Part shown: positions 49,606 through 58,392 of the stretch, one piece after another
How the letters are laid out: each line of letters starts with the position of its first letter
Position numbering within the stretch: the stretch's first letter is position 1
NCBI RefSeq assembly: GCF_004331675.1
Contig: NZ_SJSN01000014.1
Location: 1-64,000, forward strand
DNA from: Pedobacter frigidisoli
GTDB taxonomy: Bacteria; Bacteroidota; Bacteroidia; Sphingobacteriales; Sphingobacteriaceae
Reading direction: 5' to 3'
Length of the DNA stretch: 64,000 bases
The notes under the pieces: generated by a model
What the model was told of the DNA's origin: nothing
The model's database searches: none
What the model saw: the letters and a program-made list of their open reading frames with translations, nothing else
Program-made: the position numbers and the translations under genes

Positions 49606-49856
49606 AATTTGGTTTTTTATGGCTTAAACGCTTATATTTAAAGGTTTGAGCATATTATTTAAATAAAAAAATCTTCGTTTCTGCAAAGTTGAACGCAATC
49701 AAACGTTTGTCTATAAGCAGTAATTTTTCTGTGGAAATCGACGAAAATCGGATGGTTTCCATAAAAAAAATAAAAAAGAAAAGATTTTTTTAAAAAATAT
49801 ATGCTCCGATTAATTCGAGTTTACTCGGTTTAAAATGAACCTTTAAATCAACACTA

Positions 49857-51737
49857 ATGAAAATCAAACTTTTTACTCTTGCCTTGCTTCTTGGTATGGC
49901 GATGAATTTAAATGCTCAAACCAAAGCAGGTGCTGTAAAGCACACTTTCGCCATTGCCGATGGTAATTTCCTGTTGGATGGAAAACCAGTGCAAATCCAT
50001 AGTGGCGAAATGCATTATGCCCGAATTCCAAAACCTTATTGGCGCCACCGTTTAAAAATGATGAAAGCAATGGGCTTAAATGCCGTAGCTACATACGTTT
50101 TTTGGAACTATCATGAAACTGCTCCAGGTGTTTGGGATTTCAAATCGGGAAATAAGGACATTTCATAATACATCAAGACTGCTCAGGAAGAAGGGCTGTT
50201 CGTTATTCTTCGCCCAGGACCATACGTGTGTGCCGAATGGGAATTTGGTGGTTATCCTTGGTTTTTATCAAAGGTTCCGGGAATGGTTATTCGAGGCAAT
50301 AATCCTCAATATTTAACGGCAACAAAATCTTATTTCACGGCATTATACGGTCAGGTTAAAAACCTTTTGGTTAGTAACGGTGGGCCAATTATAATGGTTC
50401 AAGGAGAAAATGAATTTGGTTCTTATGTTGCGCAACGTAAGGATATCAGCTTGGAAGATCATAAAAAATATAGTGCTGCGGTATTTCAGCAATTAAAGGA
50501 TGTTGGTTTCAATGTTCCTTTCTTTACTTCGGATGGAAGCTGGCTTTTTGATGGTGGCGCATTAACGGGTGCACTACCAACCGCGAATGGCGAAGATGAT
50601 GTAGATAAATTAAAGGAAGTTGTAAATAAATTTAATGATGGAAAAGGACCTTATATGGTTGCTGAGTTTTATCCAGGTTGGTTAGATCATTGGGCAGAGC
50701 CTTTTCCAAAGGTATCTTACAAAAGCACGGCGAAGCAAACGCAGAAATATTTAGATGGTGGTGTATCATTTAATTATTATATGGTTCATGGTGGTACAAA
50801 TTTTGGCTTTACATCTGGTGCAAACTATGATGGTAAACATGATATTCAACCAGATTTAACCAGTTATGATTACGATGCGCCCATTAGTGAGGCCGGTTGG
50901 ACAACCAAAAAGTACGATACCTTGAGGACAATGTTAAAAACAGCCACAACACCAGCTGTTCCAGCAAAAATTCCCGTTATCGCCATTCCTAATATTGTAT
51001 TAACGAAAGCTGTAGATCTTGAGGATATCAAAAGTAAAATCTCTCCCGTTAATGACGATAAACCTTTAACCTTTGAGGAATTAAACCAGGGGCACGGTTA
51101 CGTTTGGTATAGTAAAAAATTCAATCAACCCATTAGTGGTAGATTAGAGCTTGCTGGTCTTCGCGATTATGCCATTGTTTATGTTAACGGTGCAAAGGTT
51201 GCCGAATTGAACAGTTACTATAAAAAGTACGATTGCGAAATCGATATTCCTTTTAATGCGACATTGGATATTGTGGTTGAAAATATGGGACGTATCAATT
51301 ATGGCTCAAAAATCATCAACAGTACAAAGGGAATTATTTCTCCAGTAATTATTAACGGACAAACCATTACCGGCAATTGGGATATGTATAAGCTGCCGAT
51401 GGATGTAGTGCTGAATCTTGCTGCTGAGAAGAATACCGCAACAGCCGGAAAGCCAGCAGTTTATCAAGGCAGTTTTACACTTACCAAAACTGGCGATACT
51501 TTTTTAGATATGCGTACATGGGGCAAAGGAATTGTATTTATAAACGGTATCAATATCGGTAGATATTGGAGTGTTGGTCCGCAGCAAACTTTATACGTTC
51601 CAGGTTGCTGGTTAAAAACTGGTAAAAATGAGATCGTAATTTTCGAGCAAAAAAACGATGTCATGCAGAAATCAGTTAAATCGCTAACGACTCCAATATT
51701 GGAAGAACTTATTGCTGATAAAGGCTTGCCAAAATAG
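49857..51737 (+). pseudogene. GH35 beta-galactosidase interrupted by one in-frame stop
   Basis: The frame starts with ATG at 49857 and a signal peptide (LFTLALLLGMAMNLNAQ), followed by GH35 sequence: FLLDGKPVQIHSGEMHYARIPKPYWRHRLKMMKAMGLNAVATYVFWNYHE. A TAA at 50166-50168 stops it at KSGNKDIS. The same frame continues after the stop without a gap: YIKTAQEEGLFVILRPGPYVCAEWEFGGYPWF, MVQGENEFGSY with the acid/base glutamate, and MVAEFYPGWLDHW with the nucleophile, to the stop at 51737. Relatives have a glutamate-type codon at the stop position, so one substitution explains it. The internal ATG at 50226 cannot give a complete enzyme. Confidence 0.9.
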
Positions 51738-52072
51738 TTTCTAGTCTCCCGTTTATAATACCAAGTCATTCGATCTTTTTCGGATGACTTTTTTGTTGAA
51801 AAGGATTTGGAAAGGTACTGAAGTGCAGATCGGGTTCAGCCGTCCGTCTTTACGCTATATCCCCGATGAAGAAAAAATCGGGGGATGCAGCTTCAATACG
51901 GTTTAAAAACAAAGGTAGAGTTACGAAGTCTAGTTGGATCTGTGATTGGGGAGACTTCGTCAAGACTAAAAGGAAAGGCGAGAAAACAGTCAAAGTTACA
52001 AAATACTTAACCCCTTAAAACTCGGAGGTTTAACAAATGTAAACTTTCTCTAAATCAAATCATTATAAATCG
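51738..52072. other. Intergenic region with a composite R1 repeat
   Basis: No gene is seen. After a small CGATCTTTTTCGGATGACTTTTTTG stretch comes the R1 copy d repeat (51809-51962), then AT-rich promoter sequence. Confidence 0.6.
51809..51962. repeat. Composite dispersed repeat, family R1 (copy d) plus ACGAAGT hairpin
   Basis: GGAAAGGTAC, CCGTCTTTACGCTATAT, hairpin CCCCGAT..ATCGGGG, GGATGCAGCTTCAATACGG and then ACGAAGTCTAGTTGGAT...GGGGAGACTTCGT, in the same order as the copy at 30.9-31.08 kb. Confidence 0.75.
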
Positions 52073-52080
52073 TACCTTTG
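52073..52080 (+). promoter_or_regulatory. -7 box (TACCTTTG) for the J-domain gene
   Basis: TACCTTTG ends six bases before the ATG at 52087; the leader would be about three bases. Confidence 0.55.
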
Positions 52081-52086
52081 CGGCAA

Positions 52087-52533
52087 ATGAAGAAAATAGT
52101 AGATTACAGAAAGCTTTTGAACGTAGATAAGAATGCTGAGTTAAAAGAGCTTAAATCGGTGTACCGTACACTGATGAAAGATTGTCACCCTGATAAGTTT
52201 CAGCAGGAAGAAGAGCGTTTGGATGCAGAAGCCAGAAGTAAAGACATTATTGAGGCTTACCATTTCTTAGTAAGCATTGCACCAGAAACACGTGAGCAAA
52301 ACATTGCCGTTTACACGCAAACCACAACTTTATCAAACATTCAGGATTTTGAATATAAGCAACAAGTTTTAAACATCCAGTTTTTTGACGGAAGTGCTTA
52401 CGAATATTTCGATGTGCCTAAGGCAATTTATGTTAAATTGGTAAATGCAGATTCTCCAGGCCGTTTTGCCCGCAGACATATATTTAATGAATTTCCATAC
52501 CGTAACGTTGCAAGAGTAGCTGAACCGGCATAA
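52087..52533 (+). CDS. J-domain protein with C-terminal KTSC domain
   Basis: The 148-residue protein starts with a DnaJ-type J domain: DYRKLLNVDKNAELKELKSVYRTLMKDCHPDKF, with the HPD motif intact, through IIEAYHFLVS. From about residue 80 there is a KTSC-type domain: SNIQDFEYKQQVLNIQFFDGSAYEYFDVPKAIYVKLVNADSPGRFARRHI. The J domain should stimulate an Hsp70; KTSC domains are named after lysyl-tRNA synthetase C-terminal-like proteins and may bind nucleic acid or proteins. The TTG at 52078 is part of the promoter box, so ATG 52087 is chosen. Confidence 0.85.
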   Translation: MKKIVDYRKLLNVDKNAELKELKSVYRTLMKDCHPDKFQQEEERLDAEARSKDIIEAYHFLVSIAPETREQNIAVYTQTTTLSNIQDFEYKQQVLNIQFFDGSAYEYFDVPKAIYVKLVNADSPGRFARRHIFNEFPYRNVARVAEPA

Positions 52534-52553
52534 GATTACTTATAAATATTTCG

Positions 52554-52586
52554 AATGGCTCGGCTTAATTGGCGAGCCATTTTTTG
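52554..52586 (+). terminator. Rho-independent terminator
   Basis: AATGGCTCG and CGAGCCATT form a nine-base-pair stem followed by six T. Confidence 0.88.
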
Positions 52587-52626
52587 TTTTAGGCAATTTG
52601 TCTGAACGCTAAACCAACTCCACTTC

Positions 52627-52706
52627 GTCCTGCTGAACTTGATTCAGCATCTTTCTGGTTAGGCAATCATGTAATTAAGATCCTGAAATAAATTCAGGAT
52701 GACGGA
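52627..52706. repeat. Paired REP-like hairpins (CTGAA..TTCAG type)
   Basis: GCTGAACTTGATTCAGC at 52633-52650 and TCCTGAAATAAATTCAGGA at about 52681-52699 are two related hairpins in tandem, the second followed by TGACGGACGTTCG. The TGACG(A/G).CGTTCG tail also occurs at 28.04 kb. Confidence 0.65.
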
Positions 52707-52790
52707 CGTTCGTGTAGGATGATTATAGCACATTGCCTATTTCTCTTGCAAACACTCTAGCATGACTAATGGTGCTTAAAAGATAAAGCA

Positions 52791-53900
52791 TCAATTAAAC
52801 ACTAAACAAACCGGTGCACCAACATCAATTCTTTTGCCACTATCGGTTAGCTTACCCGTATTTTTATTGCGTTTAAAAATGACCACGTCATTTGTGTATT
52901 GGTGGCCAACCAATAGATACTTTCCGCTTGGATCTATGGTAAAATTTCTTGGTCCTTTACCTAAACTACTTACCGTTTCAATAAACTTTAGTTTTCCTGT
53001 CGGCAGAACAGAAAATGTAGATATGCTATTGGCATTGCCACGATTGCTTTCGTAAAGAAATTTTCCGTCACCAGAAACATGAATATCTGCTGCATCTACT
53101 TTTTCAGAAAAATCTTTTGCTGTGGTACCGATTTCCTGAATTTTAGTTAGATTTCCGTTTGAATAAGCAAATGCTATAATGCTTCCATTAAATTCATGAA
53201 CCAAATAAGCAAACTTACCATTCGGAGTAAAAGTAATGTGTCTTGGCCCTGTGCCAGCGTTTGTTTTAATTGCCTTTTTAAACGTTAAAGTATTCTCTTT
53301 TCCTACAGGATTGTAATTGTAAATATAAGTTTGATCTTCACCTAAATCATTAACAATTAAATATTTGTGATCTGGTGTAAACTTCACCATATGCACATGT
53401 GCACTTTCTTGCCTTCCTTTCGGGTCGATGCTTTTGCCTGTATGTTTAATTACCTGAACCGCCTCAGTTAAAGATCCATCAGCTTTGCGAGAAAATACCG
53501 CTAAACTGCCGCCGCTATAGTTGGCTACAATCACATTTTTTCCATCAACAGTTATAAAACAAGGATCAGCTCCATGACTATCAACTTTGTTCAGCAACGT
53601 TAATAAACCTGAAGTTGCATTGTATTTAAAAGCGCTAACGGTGCTGGTATTTCCGGTTTCGTTTACTGCATAAATAAATTTGTTATCTGGAGAAATGGCT
53701 AAATAACTTGGGTTTGCAGTTCCTTTGGCAATGTTTTTTAATGTAGTTGCTGCAGTTGCATTATTGAAATTATAAGTATAAATCCCCTCGCTTTTTCCTG
53801 GTGCAGTGTAAGTTCCAATCAAAAGGTTATAATTTGTTTTTTGCGCAAAGGCGATGGTTGATGTTAATGTCATTAATAATATGGCGATCTTTCTTTTCAT
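52791..53900 (-). CDS. Periplasmic lactonase, YbhE/6-phosphogluconolactonase-like beta-propeller
   Basis: The 369-residue protein has a signal peptide (MKRKIAILLMTLTSTIAFAQ) and a seven-bladed beta-propeller with recurring blade ends: LAISPDNKFIYAVNETGN, FITVDGKNVIVANYSGG, HMVKFTPDHKYLIVNDLGED, HITFTPNGKFAYLVHEFNG, IHVSGDGKFLYESNRGNAN and FTIDPSGKYLLVGHQYTND. This is the lactonase family that includes YbhE-type 6-phosphogluconolactonases. Export to the periplasm makes a carboxymuconate or sugar lactone substrate as likely as 6-phosphogluconolactone. It is transcribed alone. Confidence 0.9.
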   Translation of the reverse strand: MKRKIAILLMTLTSTIAFAQKTNYNLLIGTYTAPGKSEGIYTYNFNNATAATTLKNIAKGTANPSYLAISPDNKFIYAVNETGNTSTVSAFKYNATSGLLTLLNKVDSHGADPCFITVDGKNVIVANYSGGSLAVFSRKADGSLTEAVQVIKHTGKSIDPKGRQESAHVHMVKFTPDHKYLIVNDLGEDQTYIYNYNPVGKENTLTFKKAIKTNAGTGPRHITFTPNGKFAYLVHEFNGSIIAFAYSNGNLTKIQEIGTTAKDFSEKVDAADIHVSGDGKFLYESNRGNANSISTFSVLPTGKLKFIETVSSLGKGPRNFTIDPSGKYLLVGHQYTNDVVIFKRNKNTGKLTDSGKRIDVGAPVCLVFN

Positions 53901-53993
53901 GATGATGATTCTGTTTAAACAAATATGAGAAAAAATGGTTTGCTACAGCAGGATTTTTAAGATGATTGATTGATGATATGAAATCCATTTCAA

Positions 53994-54021
53994 CAAAAAA
54001 GGCAACCTCTCGATTGCCTTT
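53994..54021 (-). terminator. Rho-independent terminator after the RsuA/RluB gene
   Basis: On the minus strand AAAGGCAA and TTGCCTTT form a stem around TCGAGAGG, followed by TTTTG. Confidence 0.8.
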
Positions 54022-54026
54022 AAAAA

Positions 54027-55649
54027 TTATTTTATTAAATGTTTGATCTGGATTAATTCATGATCTTCAAGATATCTCCACCTACCACGAGGTAAATCTT
54101 TCTTTGTTAAATTGCCATAAACTACGCGATCTAACTTTTCTACATTATATCCTAAGTGTTCGAAAATACGACGAACAATTCTGTTTTTACCACTGTGAAT
54201 TTGGATACCGATTTCTTTTTTAGTTCCACCTGCAACGTAAGAAATGTTATCAGGCTTAATCAATCCATCTTCTAGTTCTAAACCAAAGGCAATTTTGTTT
54301 AAATCACCTTGTGATAAAGATTTATCTAACTCAATGTTGTAAATTTTAGTGATACCGTTTTTTGGGTGAGATAATTTATCCGCCAAGTCGCCATCATTGG
54401 TCATCAATAACAAACCTGTTGTATTACGATCTAAACGGCCAACTGGGTAAATACGCTCACGACTAGCTTTGTCAACCAATTGCATTACTGTACGGCGCTC
54501 CTGTGGATCATCGGTAGTCGTAATATAATCCTTTGGTTTGTTCAATAGGACATAAACTTTTTTCTCACGCTTAAGTAGTTCACCATTGTAGCGCACTAAA
54601 TCCTTTGCAGGATCAACCTTATGACCAAGTTCCGTAACAGCTTCGCCATTTACGGTAACTACGCCGGCAGCAATTAATTCATCCGCCTTGCGACGAGAAC
54701 AAATACCTGCATTTGAAATATATCTATTTAGGCGAATTAAGCCTTTATCTTCATTTGTTTTACGAGCGGGAGCAATAACAGTTCTTTCTGGGCGATTGAA
54801 TTCTGTATCTCTTGGCTGTGCATCTTCGCGTTTTCTAAACGGTCTGCTATCAGCGCCTTCTCTTGGTTCCCTAGGTTTTACATCTCTAGAACTTCCAGCA
54901 CTTGGCTTGAAGTCATCAGATTTGCCTCTAGATTTGAAATCTTTGTAGCCACTTTCTCTTGGCTTGAAATCTCTTGATCCGCCATCTTTCGATTTGAAAT
55001 CACGGTCTCCTGTTCTAGGTTTAAAATCTCTCGAACCGCCGTCTTTTGATTTGAAATCACGATCTCCTGTTCTAGGTTTGTAATCTCTTGATCCGCCTTG
55101 TCTCGGTTTAAAATCTCTCGAATCTCCATCCTTAGATTTGAAATCGCGTTCTCCTGTTCTAGGTTTGTAATCTCTTGACCCACCTTCTTTCGGTTTAAAA
55201 TCTCTATCTCCTGTTCTTGGTTTATAATCTCTTGAACCACCATCTTTCGGTTTAAAATCGCGATCTCCAGTTCTTGGCTTGTAATCTCTCGATCCGCCAT
55301 CTCTTGATTTATAGCTACGATCTTCTGATTTTGCGCTTGAATCTTTTGATTTGAATTCACGATCGCCAAATTTGAAACTTTGTGGTTCGGCATCTTTCGA
55401 CTTGAAGTCACGTCCGCCTGTTCTTGGTCTTGAATCTTTTCTGTCTCCGAAAGATTTTGATTTGAAATCTTTGTTGTCTGAACTTCTAGGTCTGAAGTTA
55501 TCTTTTGAATCGGATGATTTTTTGTATTTGCTGTCTTTGTCGTCTGATCTTCCTCTATCAGATCCGGCCGAATTGCTTCTGCCTTCTGTTTTCCGGTCGC
55601 CCGATTTGGACTTGTCATCCCGACTGTTCCTGTTGTCTTTATTTATCAT
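54027..55649 (-). CDS. RsuA/RluB-family pseudouridine synthase with a long repetitive N-terminus
   Basis: The 540-residue protein ends in a complete RsuA/RluB enzyme of ~235 residues: an S4 RNA-binding domain (IRLNRYISNAGICSRRKADELIAAGVVTVNGEAV), the catalytic motif GRLDRNTTGLLLMTNDG with its aspartate, and KSLSQGDLNKI to RIVRRIFEHLGYNVEKLDRV. It should pseudouridylate rRNA. The first ~290 residues are disordered and charged, with a ~19-residue unit (GGSRDYKPRTGDRDFKPKD) repeated about seven times. Such an extension is common in Bacteroidetes RluB. The start is ATG 55649. Confidence 0.92.
   Translation of the reverse strand: MINKDNRNSRDDKSKSGDRKTEGRSNSAGSDRGRSDDKDSKYKKSSDSKDNFRPRSSDNKDFKSKSFGDRKDSRPRTGGRDFKSKDAEPQSFKFGDREFKSKDSSAKSEDRSYKSRDGGSRDYKPRTGDRDFKPKDGGSRDYKPRTGDRDFKPKEGGSRDYKPRTGERDFKSKDGDSRDFKPRQGGSRDYKPRTGDRDFKSKDGGSRDFKPRTGDRDFKSKDGGSRDFKPRESGYKDFKSRGKSDDFKPSAGSSRDVKPREPREGADSRPFRKREDAQPRDTEFNRPERTVIAPARKTNEDKGLIRLNRYISNAGICSRRKADELIAAGVVTVNGEAVTELGHKVDPAKDLVRYNGELLKREKKVYVLLNKPKDYITTTDDPQERRTVMQLVDKASRERIYPVGRLDRNTTGLLLMTNDGDLADKLSHPKNGITKIYNIELDKSLSQGDLNKIAFGLELEDGLIKPDNISYVAGGTKKEIGIQIHSGKNRIVRRIFEHLGYNVEKLDRVVYGNLTKKDLPRGRWRYLEDHELIQIKHLIK
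54945..55320 (-). repeat. Coding minisatellite (about 57-bp units) in the RsuA/RluB gene
   Basis: Roughly 6.5 tandem units encode GGSRD(Y/F)KPR-TGDRDFK(P/S)K(D/E). Adjacent units differ by a few synonymous and conservative changes. The repeat also creates a long shadow frame on the same strand (54878-55618), which is not a gene. Confidence 0.85.
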
Positions 55650-55867
55650 GATACGCTTTTAACCGCATCCTAAAATGCGGGCTGCAAATTTATGAAAAAT
55701 TGGTGAATATTACAATTGTTGGAGAGCGAAAATTTCGATCAAAAAATAGCCTCTAAAATAGAAAAAATCAGTCGAAAATCAAAATTTAAAATCCACGTTT
55801 AAAGCGCTTTAAGGGCTGATTTTTGAGGTTAAATTCGTAACTATTTGATAATGTGGTTATTATTTTT

Positions 55868-55875
55868 TAGCTTTG
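55868..55875 (+). promoter_or_regulatory. -7 box (TAGCTTTG) for the lytic transglycosylase
   Basis: TAGCTTTG lies 39 bases before the ATG at 55915; the leader of about 36 bases carries a Shine-Dalgarno sequence, unlike most genes here. Confidence 0.5.
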
Positions 55876-55906
55876 CCGACGTTTTTATATAAGTTCACCA
55901 AAAAAA

Positions 55907-55912
55907 GGAGGA
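55907..55912 (+). promoter_or_regulatory. Strong Shine-Dalgarno AGGAGG
   Basis: AGGAGG stands two to three bases before the ATG at 55915 and decides this start over the ATG at 55873. A full Shine-Dalgarno is unusual in this lineage. Confidence 0.7.
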
Positions 55913-55914
55913 AG

Positions 55915-56697
55915 ATGTTAAAGAAACACATAGTACCATTTTCGGTAGTGGCAACACTATTTATTTTGGCAAAAGTGTTCGCTTACCAAATGCCCTTAGC
56001 ACAGAAAAGTCTTTTAAAAGAAGAAAAATTAAACACTACAATAACCCAAGCTGATTCCGTAAAAGTTGAAGAGGTAGAGAAACCTCAATCTTTAATGGCC
56101 CAGCTAAATTTTGCGAAAGAAACCTTGCCATTAGGCGATAAAAAGGTAGAACGCAAAATGAAAAAAATTCTTGCCGCACACTCTTTCAGGAGTACACAAA
56201 CCAATCGCCTACACAAAAAGGCAGCAGAATGGTTTCCTGTAATTGAGCCCATCCTTGCGGCTTATGGAATTCCGAACGATTTTAAGTATTTGGCCTTGGT
56301 CGAGTCTGGAATGGCAGCAGGCGTTTCGCCGAAAGGTGCAGCCGGAATTTGGCAATTTATGCCTGGTACTGCCCGCACTTACGGATTAAGGGTGAACGGC
56401 AATGTCGATGAACGTTATAATCTGCGTAAATCTACCATCGCTGCCTGCAAATACATTAAGGAAATGTATAAAGGTTTAGAAAGCTGGACATTGGTAGCTG
56501 CGGCTTACAATGTTGGCGACGGACGCCTTCGCAAGCAAATCAATAATCAAAATCAGGATAATTATTACAAAATGAAGCTTAACCGCGAAACCGGTGGCTA
56601 CGTTTATAAGGTAATTTCGATGAAACAGATTGTTGAACACCCAGTACGTTACGGTTACGCAAAACCGAGAGTGTTATTGGCATACAACGCCGAATAA
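55915..56697 (+). CDS. Lytic transglycosylase (SLT family), 260 aa
   Basis: A signal peptide (LKKHIVPFSVVATLFILAKVFA) and a variable linker precede a C-terminal SLT domain from about residue 120: YLALVESGMAAGVSPKGAAGIWQFMPGTARTYGLRVN, with the catalytic glutamate in VESGM, then STIAACKYIKEMYKGLESWTLVAAAYNVGDGRLRKQ. It cleaves peptidoglycan glycan strands, forming 1,6-anhydro ends, in the periplasm. The promoter box and Shine-Dalgarno fix the start at 55915. A strong terminator follows. Confidence 0.93.
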   Translation: MLKKHIVPFSVVATLFILAKVFAYQMPLAQKSLLKEEKLNTTITQADSVKVEEVEKPQSLMAQLNFAKETLPLGDKKVERKMKKILAAHSFRSTQTNRLHKKAAEWFPVIEPILAAYGIPNDFKYLALVESGMAAGVSPKGAAGIWQFMPGTARTYGLRVNGNVDERYNLRKSTIAACKYIKEMYKGLESWTLVAAAYNVGDGRLRKQINNQNQDNYYKMKLNRETGGYVYKVISMKQIVEHPVRYGYAKPRVLLAYNAE

Positions 56698-56727
56698 TAT
56701 AATTAAGATAAAGACAAGCATTTGGTA

Positions 56728-56760
56728 AGGCGTCCCGACATGAAGTCGGGACGCTTTTTT
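56728..56760 (+). terminator. Rho-independent terminator
   Basis: GCGTCCCGAC and GTCGGGACGC form a ten-base-pair stem around ATGAA, followed by six T. Confidence 0.92.
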
Positions 56761-57141
56761 AATTTCAGGTTGATTTCACAGATTATGAGATTCACTGATG
56801 CAAGGTTTGGCCGCAGATTTTAAGATAATTGATTAGAATTTTTAGTCACGGAAACACAGAAAACACGGAATTAAGTCTTATAGTTGCATTGAAGCTTGAA
56901 TTTAAGTTGGGCCGCAGATTCGCAGATTTTATTCGGTAAATGGTGTGAAATTTCTGCCACGGAAACACAAAAAAACACGGAATTAAGTGTTATAGTTGCA
57001 TTGAAGCTCGAATTTAGTTTTTGCCGCAGATTCGCAGATTTACTTTTTATTATTTACGCAACTTGCATTTACGGGTGAATTCCGACTCTGGACTTTCTAC
57101 TTCCGACTCCTGACCTCGGACTTTTTTCTTTTCTTTGCAAT
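56761..57141. other. Intergenic region dominated by a tandem repeat
   Basis: No gene is seen. A tandem duplication (56847-57042) is preceded by related scraps (TTGATTTCACAGATTATGAG, GGCCGCAGATTTTAAG) and followed by a CCGACT-rich run (about 57076-57120) of the same kind as one at the end of uvrA. Confidence 0.6.
56847..57042. repeat. Tandem ~110-bp repeat (two copies)
   Basis: CACGGAAACACA..AACACGGAATTAAGT, TATAGTTGCATTGAAGC, GAATTTA and GCCGCAGATTCGCAGATTT occur in order at 56847-56930 and again at 56958-57042. Confidence 0.8.
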
Positions 57142-58185
57142 ATGTTCAAACTTAAAATCAATAAAATAATTAATCAGCCGGGCGATAACATCACTTTTCA
57201 ATTTGAGGAAATAGGAGAACCTTACCCGAAATATTTAGCTGGTCAGTTTGTTTCGTTGGTTTTTGAGGGGAAACATAAAGAAATCAGAAGATCATATTCC
57301 TTTAATAGTTCTCCAGATGCGGATGAAGCTCTAGCCATTACCGTAAAACGTGTGGAGAATGGTGAGATATCAAGATTTTTGCACCACAAAACTTCGGTAA
57401 ATGATATACTTCATGCCTTAGAACCGCAAGGTTTATTCAGTTATCATCCAGAGGAAAACTTGGAAAGGGATCTTTTTCTTTTTGCTGCCGGCGTTGGGAT
57501 AACACCTTTGTTTTCTATTTTGAAAACTGCATTGGTTCGGGAGAGGAAATCGCTCATCACATTAGTATATAGTAATCGCTCAAAAGATGACGCTTTATTT
57601 TATGATGAACTGATGGAGTTGCAAAATCTATATCCAGAGCGACTAAAAATTGTTTGGGTTTTTAGCAACAGTAAAAACCTAATGACCGCCCGGTTAAATA
57701 AGTTTTATATCGAAAGACTTTTGAAAGAACATTTACATTTCGATAGAAGCAGTACGCTATTCTACACCTGCGGACCAATTATTTACATGGATTTATGTAG
57801 AATAACTTTGTTAGGAATGGGTTTTGACATCCAACAAATTAAAAGAGAAACGTTTGTGCTGCCTGAAGATGAAGTGGATGAAGATGACAGCTCAGAAAAG
57901 ATTGTAGATAAAAATACCTATTCGGTTATATTGAATTTTAAGGGAGAAAGTTACAATCTCGATATTCCTTGGCCTAAACGAATTTTAGATGTTGCGCTTG
58001 AGCATAAAATTAAACTTCCTTATAGTTGCCGTGGAGGGGTTTGTAGCACTTGTGTAGCCAATTGTACAAAGGGCAACGTTCGTATGGATTATAATGAAGT
58101 GCTTACTGATGATGAAATTGAAAGGGGTAGGGTTTTGGTTTGTACGGGTCACCCGACGGAGAATGGAACGACGGTAGAGTGGTAA
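57142..58185 (+). CDS. Flavodoxin-reductase-like iron-sulfur oxidoreductase (PaaE-like)
   Basis: The 347-residue protein combines an FAD-binding domain (RRSYSFNSSP), an NAD(P)-binding domain (FAAGVGITPLFSIL, TCGPIIYMDL) and a C-terminal plant-type 2Fe-2S ferredoxin domain with LPYSCRGGVCSTCVANCTKGNV and a fourth cysteine in VLVCTGHP. This order is that of PaaE and related phenol-hydroxylase reductases, which pass electrons from NAD(P)H to an oxygenase or other acceptor. No oxygenase is adjacent, so the partner is unknown. The ATG follows CTTTGCAAT, similar to the cysS start region. Confidence 0.92.
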   Translation: MFKLKINKIINQPGDNITFQFEEIGEPYPKYLAGQFVSLVFEGKHKEIRRSYSFNSSPDADEALAITVKRVENGEISRFLHHKTSVNDILHALEPQGLFSYHPEENLERDLFLFAAGVGITPLFSILKTALVRERKSLITLVYSNRSKDDALFYDELMELQNLYPERLKIVWVFSNSKNLMTARLNKFYIERLLKEHLHFDRSSTLFYTCGPIIYMDLCRITLLGMGFDIQQIKRETFVLPEDEVDEDDSSEKIVDKNTYSVILNFKGESYNLDIPWPKRILDVALEHKIKLPYSCRGGVCSTCVANCTKGNVRMDYNEVLTDDEIERGRVLVCTGHPTENGTTVEW

Positions 58186-58256
58186 CCCAAGTTTTAGTTG
58201 CCAGGTTATGCGATTATAAAAAGAAGAATTGTATTATATCTCCAGTCCAATATAAT

Positions 58257-58387
58257 GTTATAGTTTACAGGGACGGGGATTTTTAATGCTGAAGTTCAAT
58301 TGAAAAACGAAAGTTAAACCTTGAACCTTATACAAATGTCCAATCGAAGCTGTTCAGCCCCCGCTTTTAGCAATACCTTGTTATGTA
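58257..58387 (-). other. Possible integron attC-like element (downstream of higA)
   Basis: On the minus strand it starts ACATAACAAGGTATTGC and ends near CTATAACATTATA; between lie AAAGCGGGGGCTGAAC and TTCAGCATTAAAAATCCCC, which pair in part. It sits directly after the 3' end of higA. The core sites depart from the consensus RYYYAAC/GTTRRRY, so this is a suggestion only. Confidence 0.3.
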
Positions 58388-58392
58388 CAGTA

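Noticed and set aside
50166..50168. Programmed stop-codon readthrough or recoding in the GH35 gene
   Set aside because: TAA is the least leaky stop and no recoding structure is seen; mutation or sequence error is simpler.
54878..55618. 246-codon open frame on the minus strand rich in Q, I and N
   Set aside because: It is a frame-shifted shadow of the repetitive N-terminus of the RsuA/RluB gene; the minisatellite keeps it open. It has no domain or start signal.
56847..57042. CRISPR or attachment site
   Set aside because: Two ~84-bp direct copies with no short regular repeats, no integrase and no tRNA next to them.
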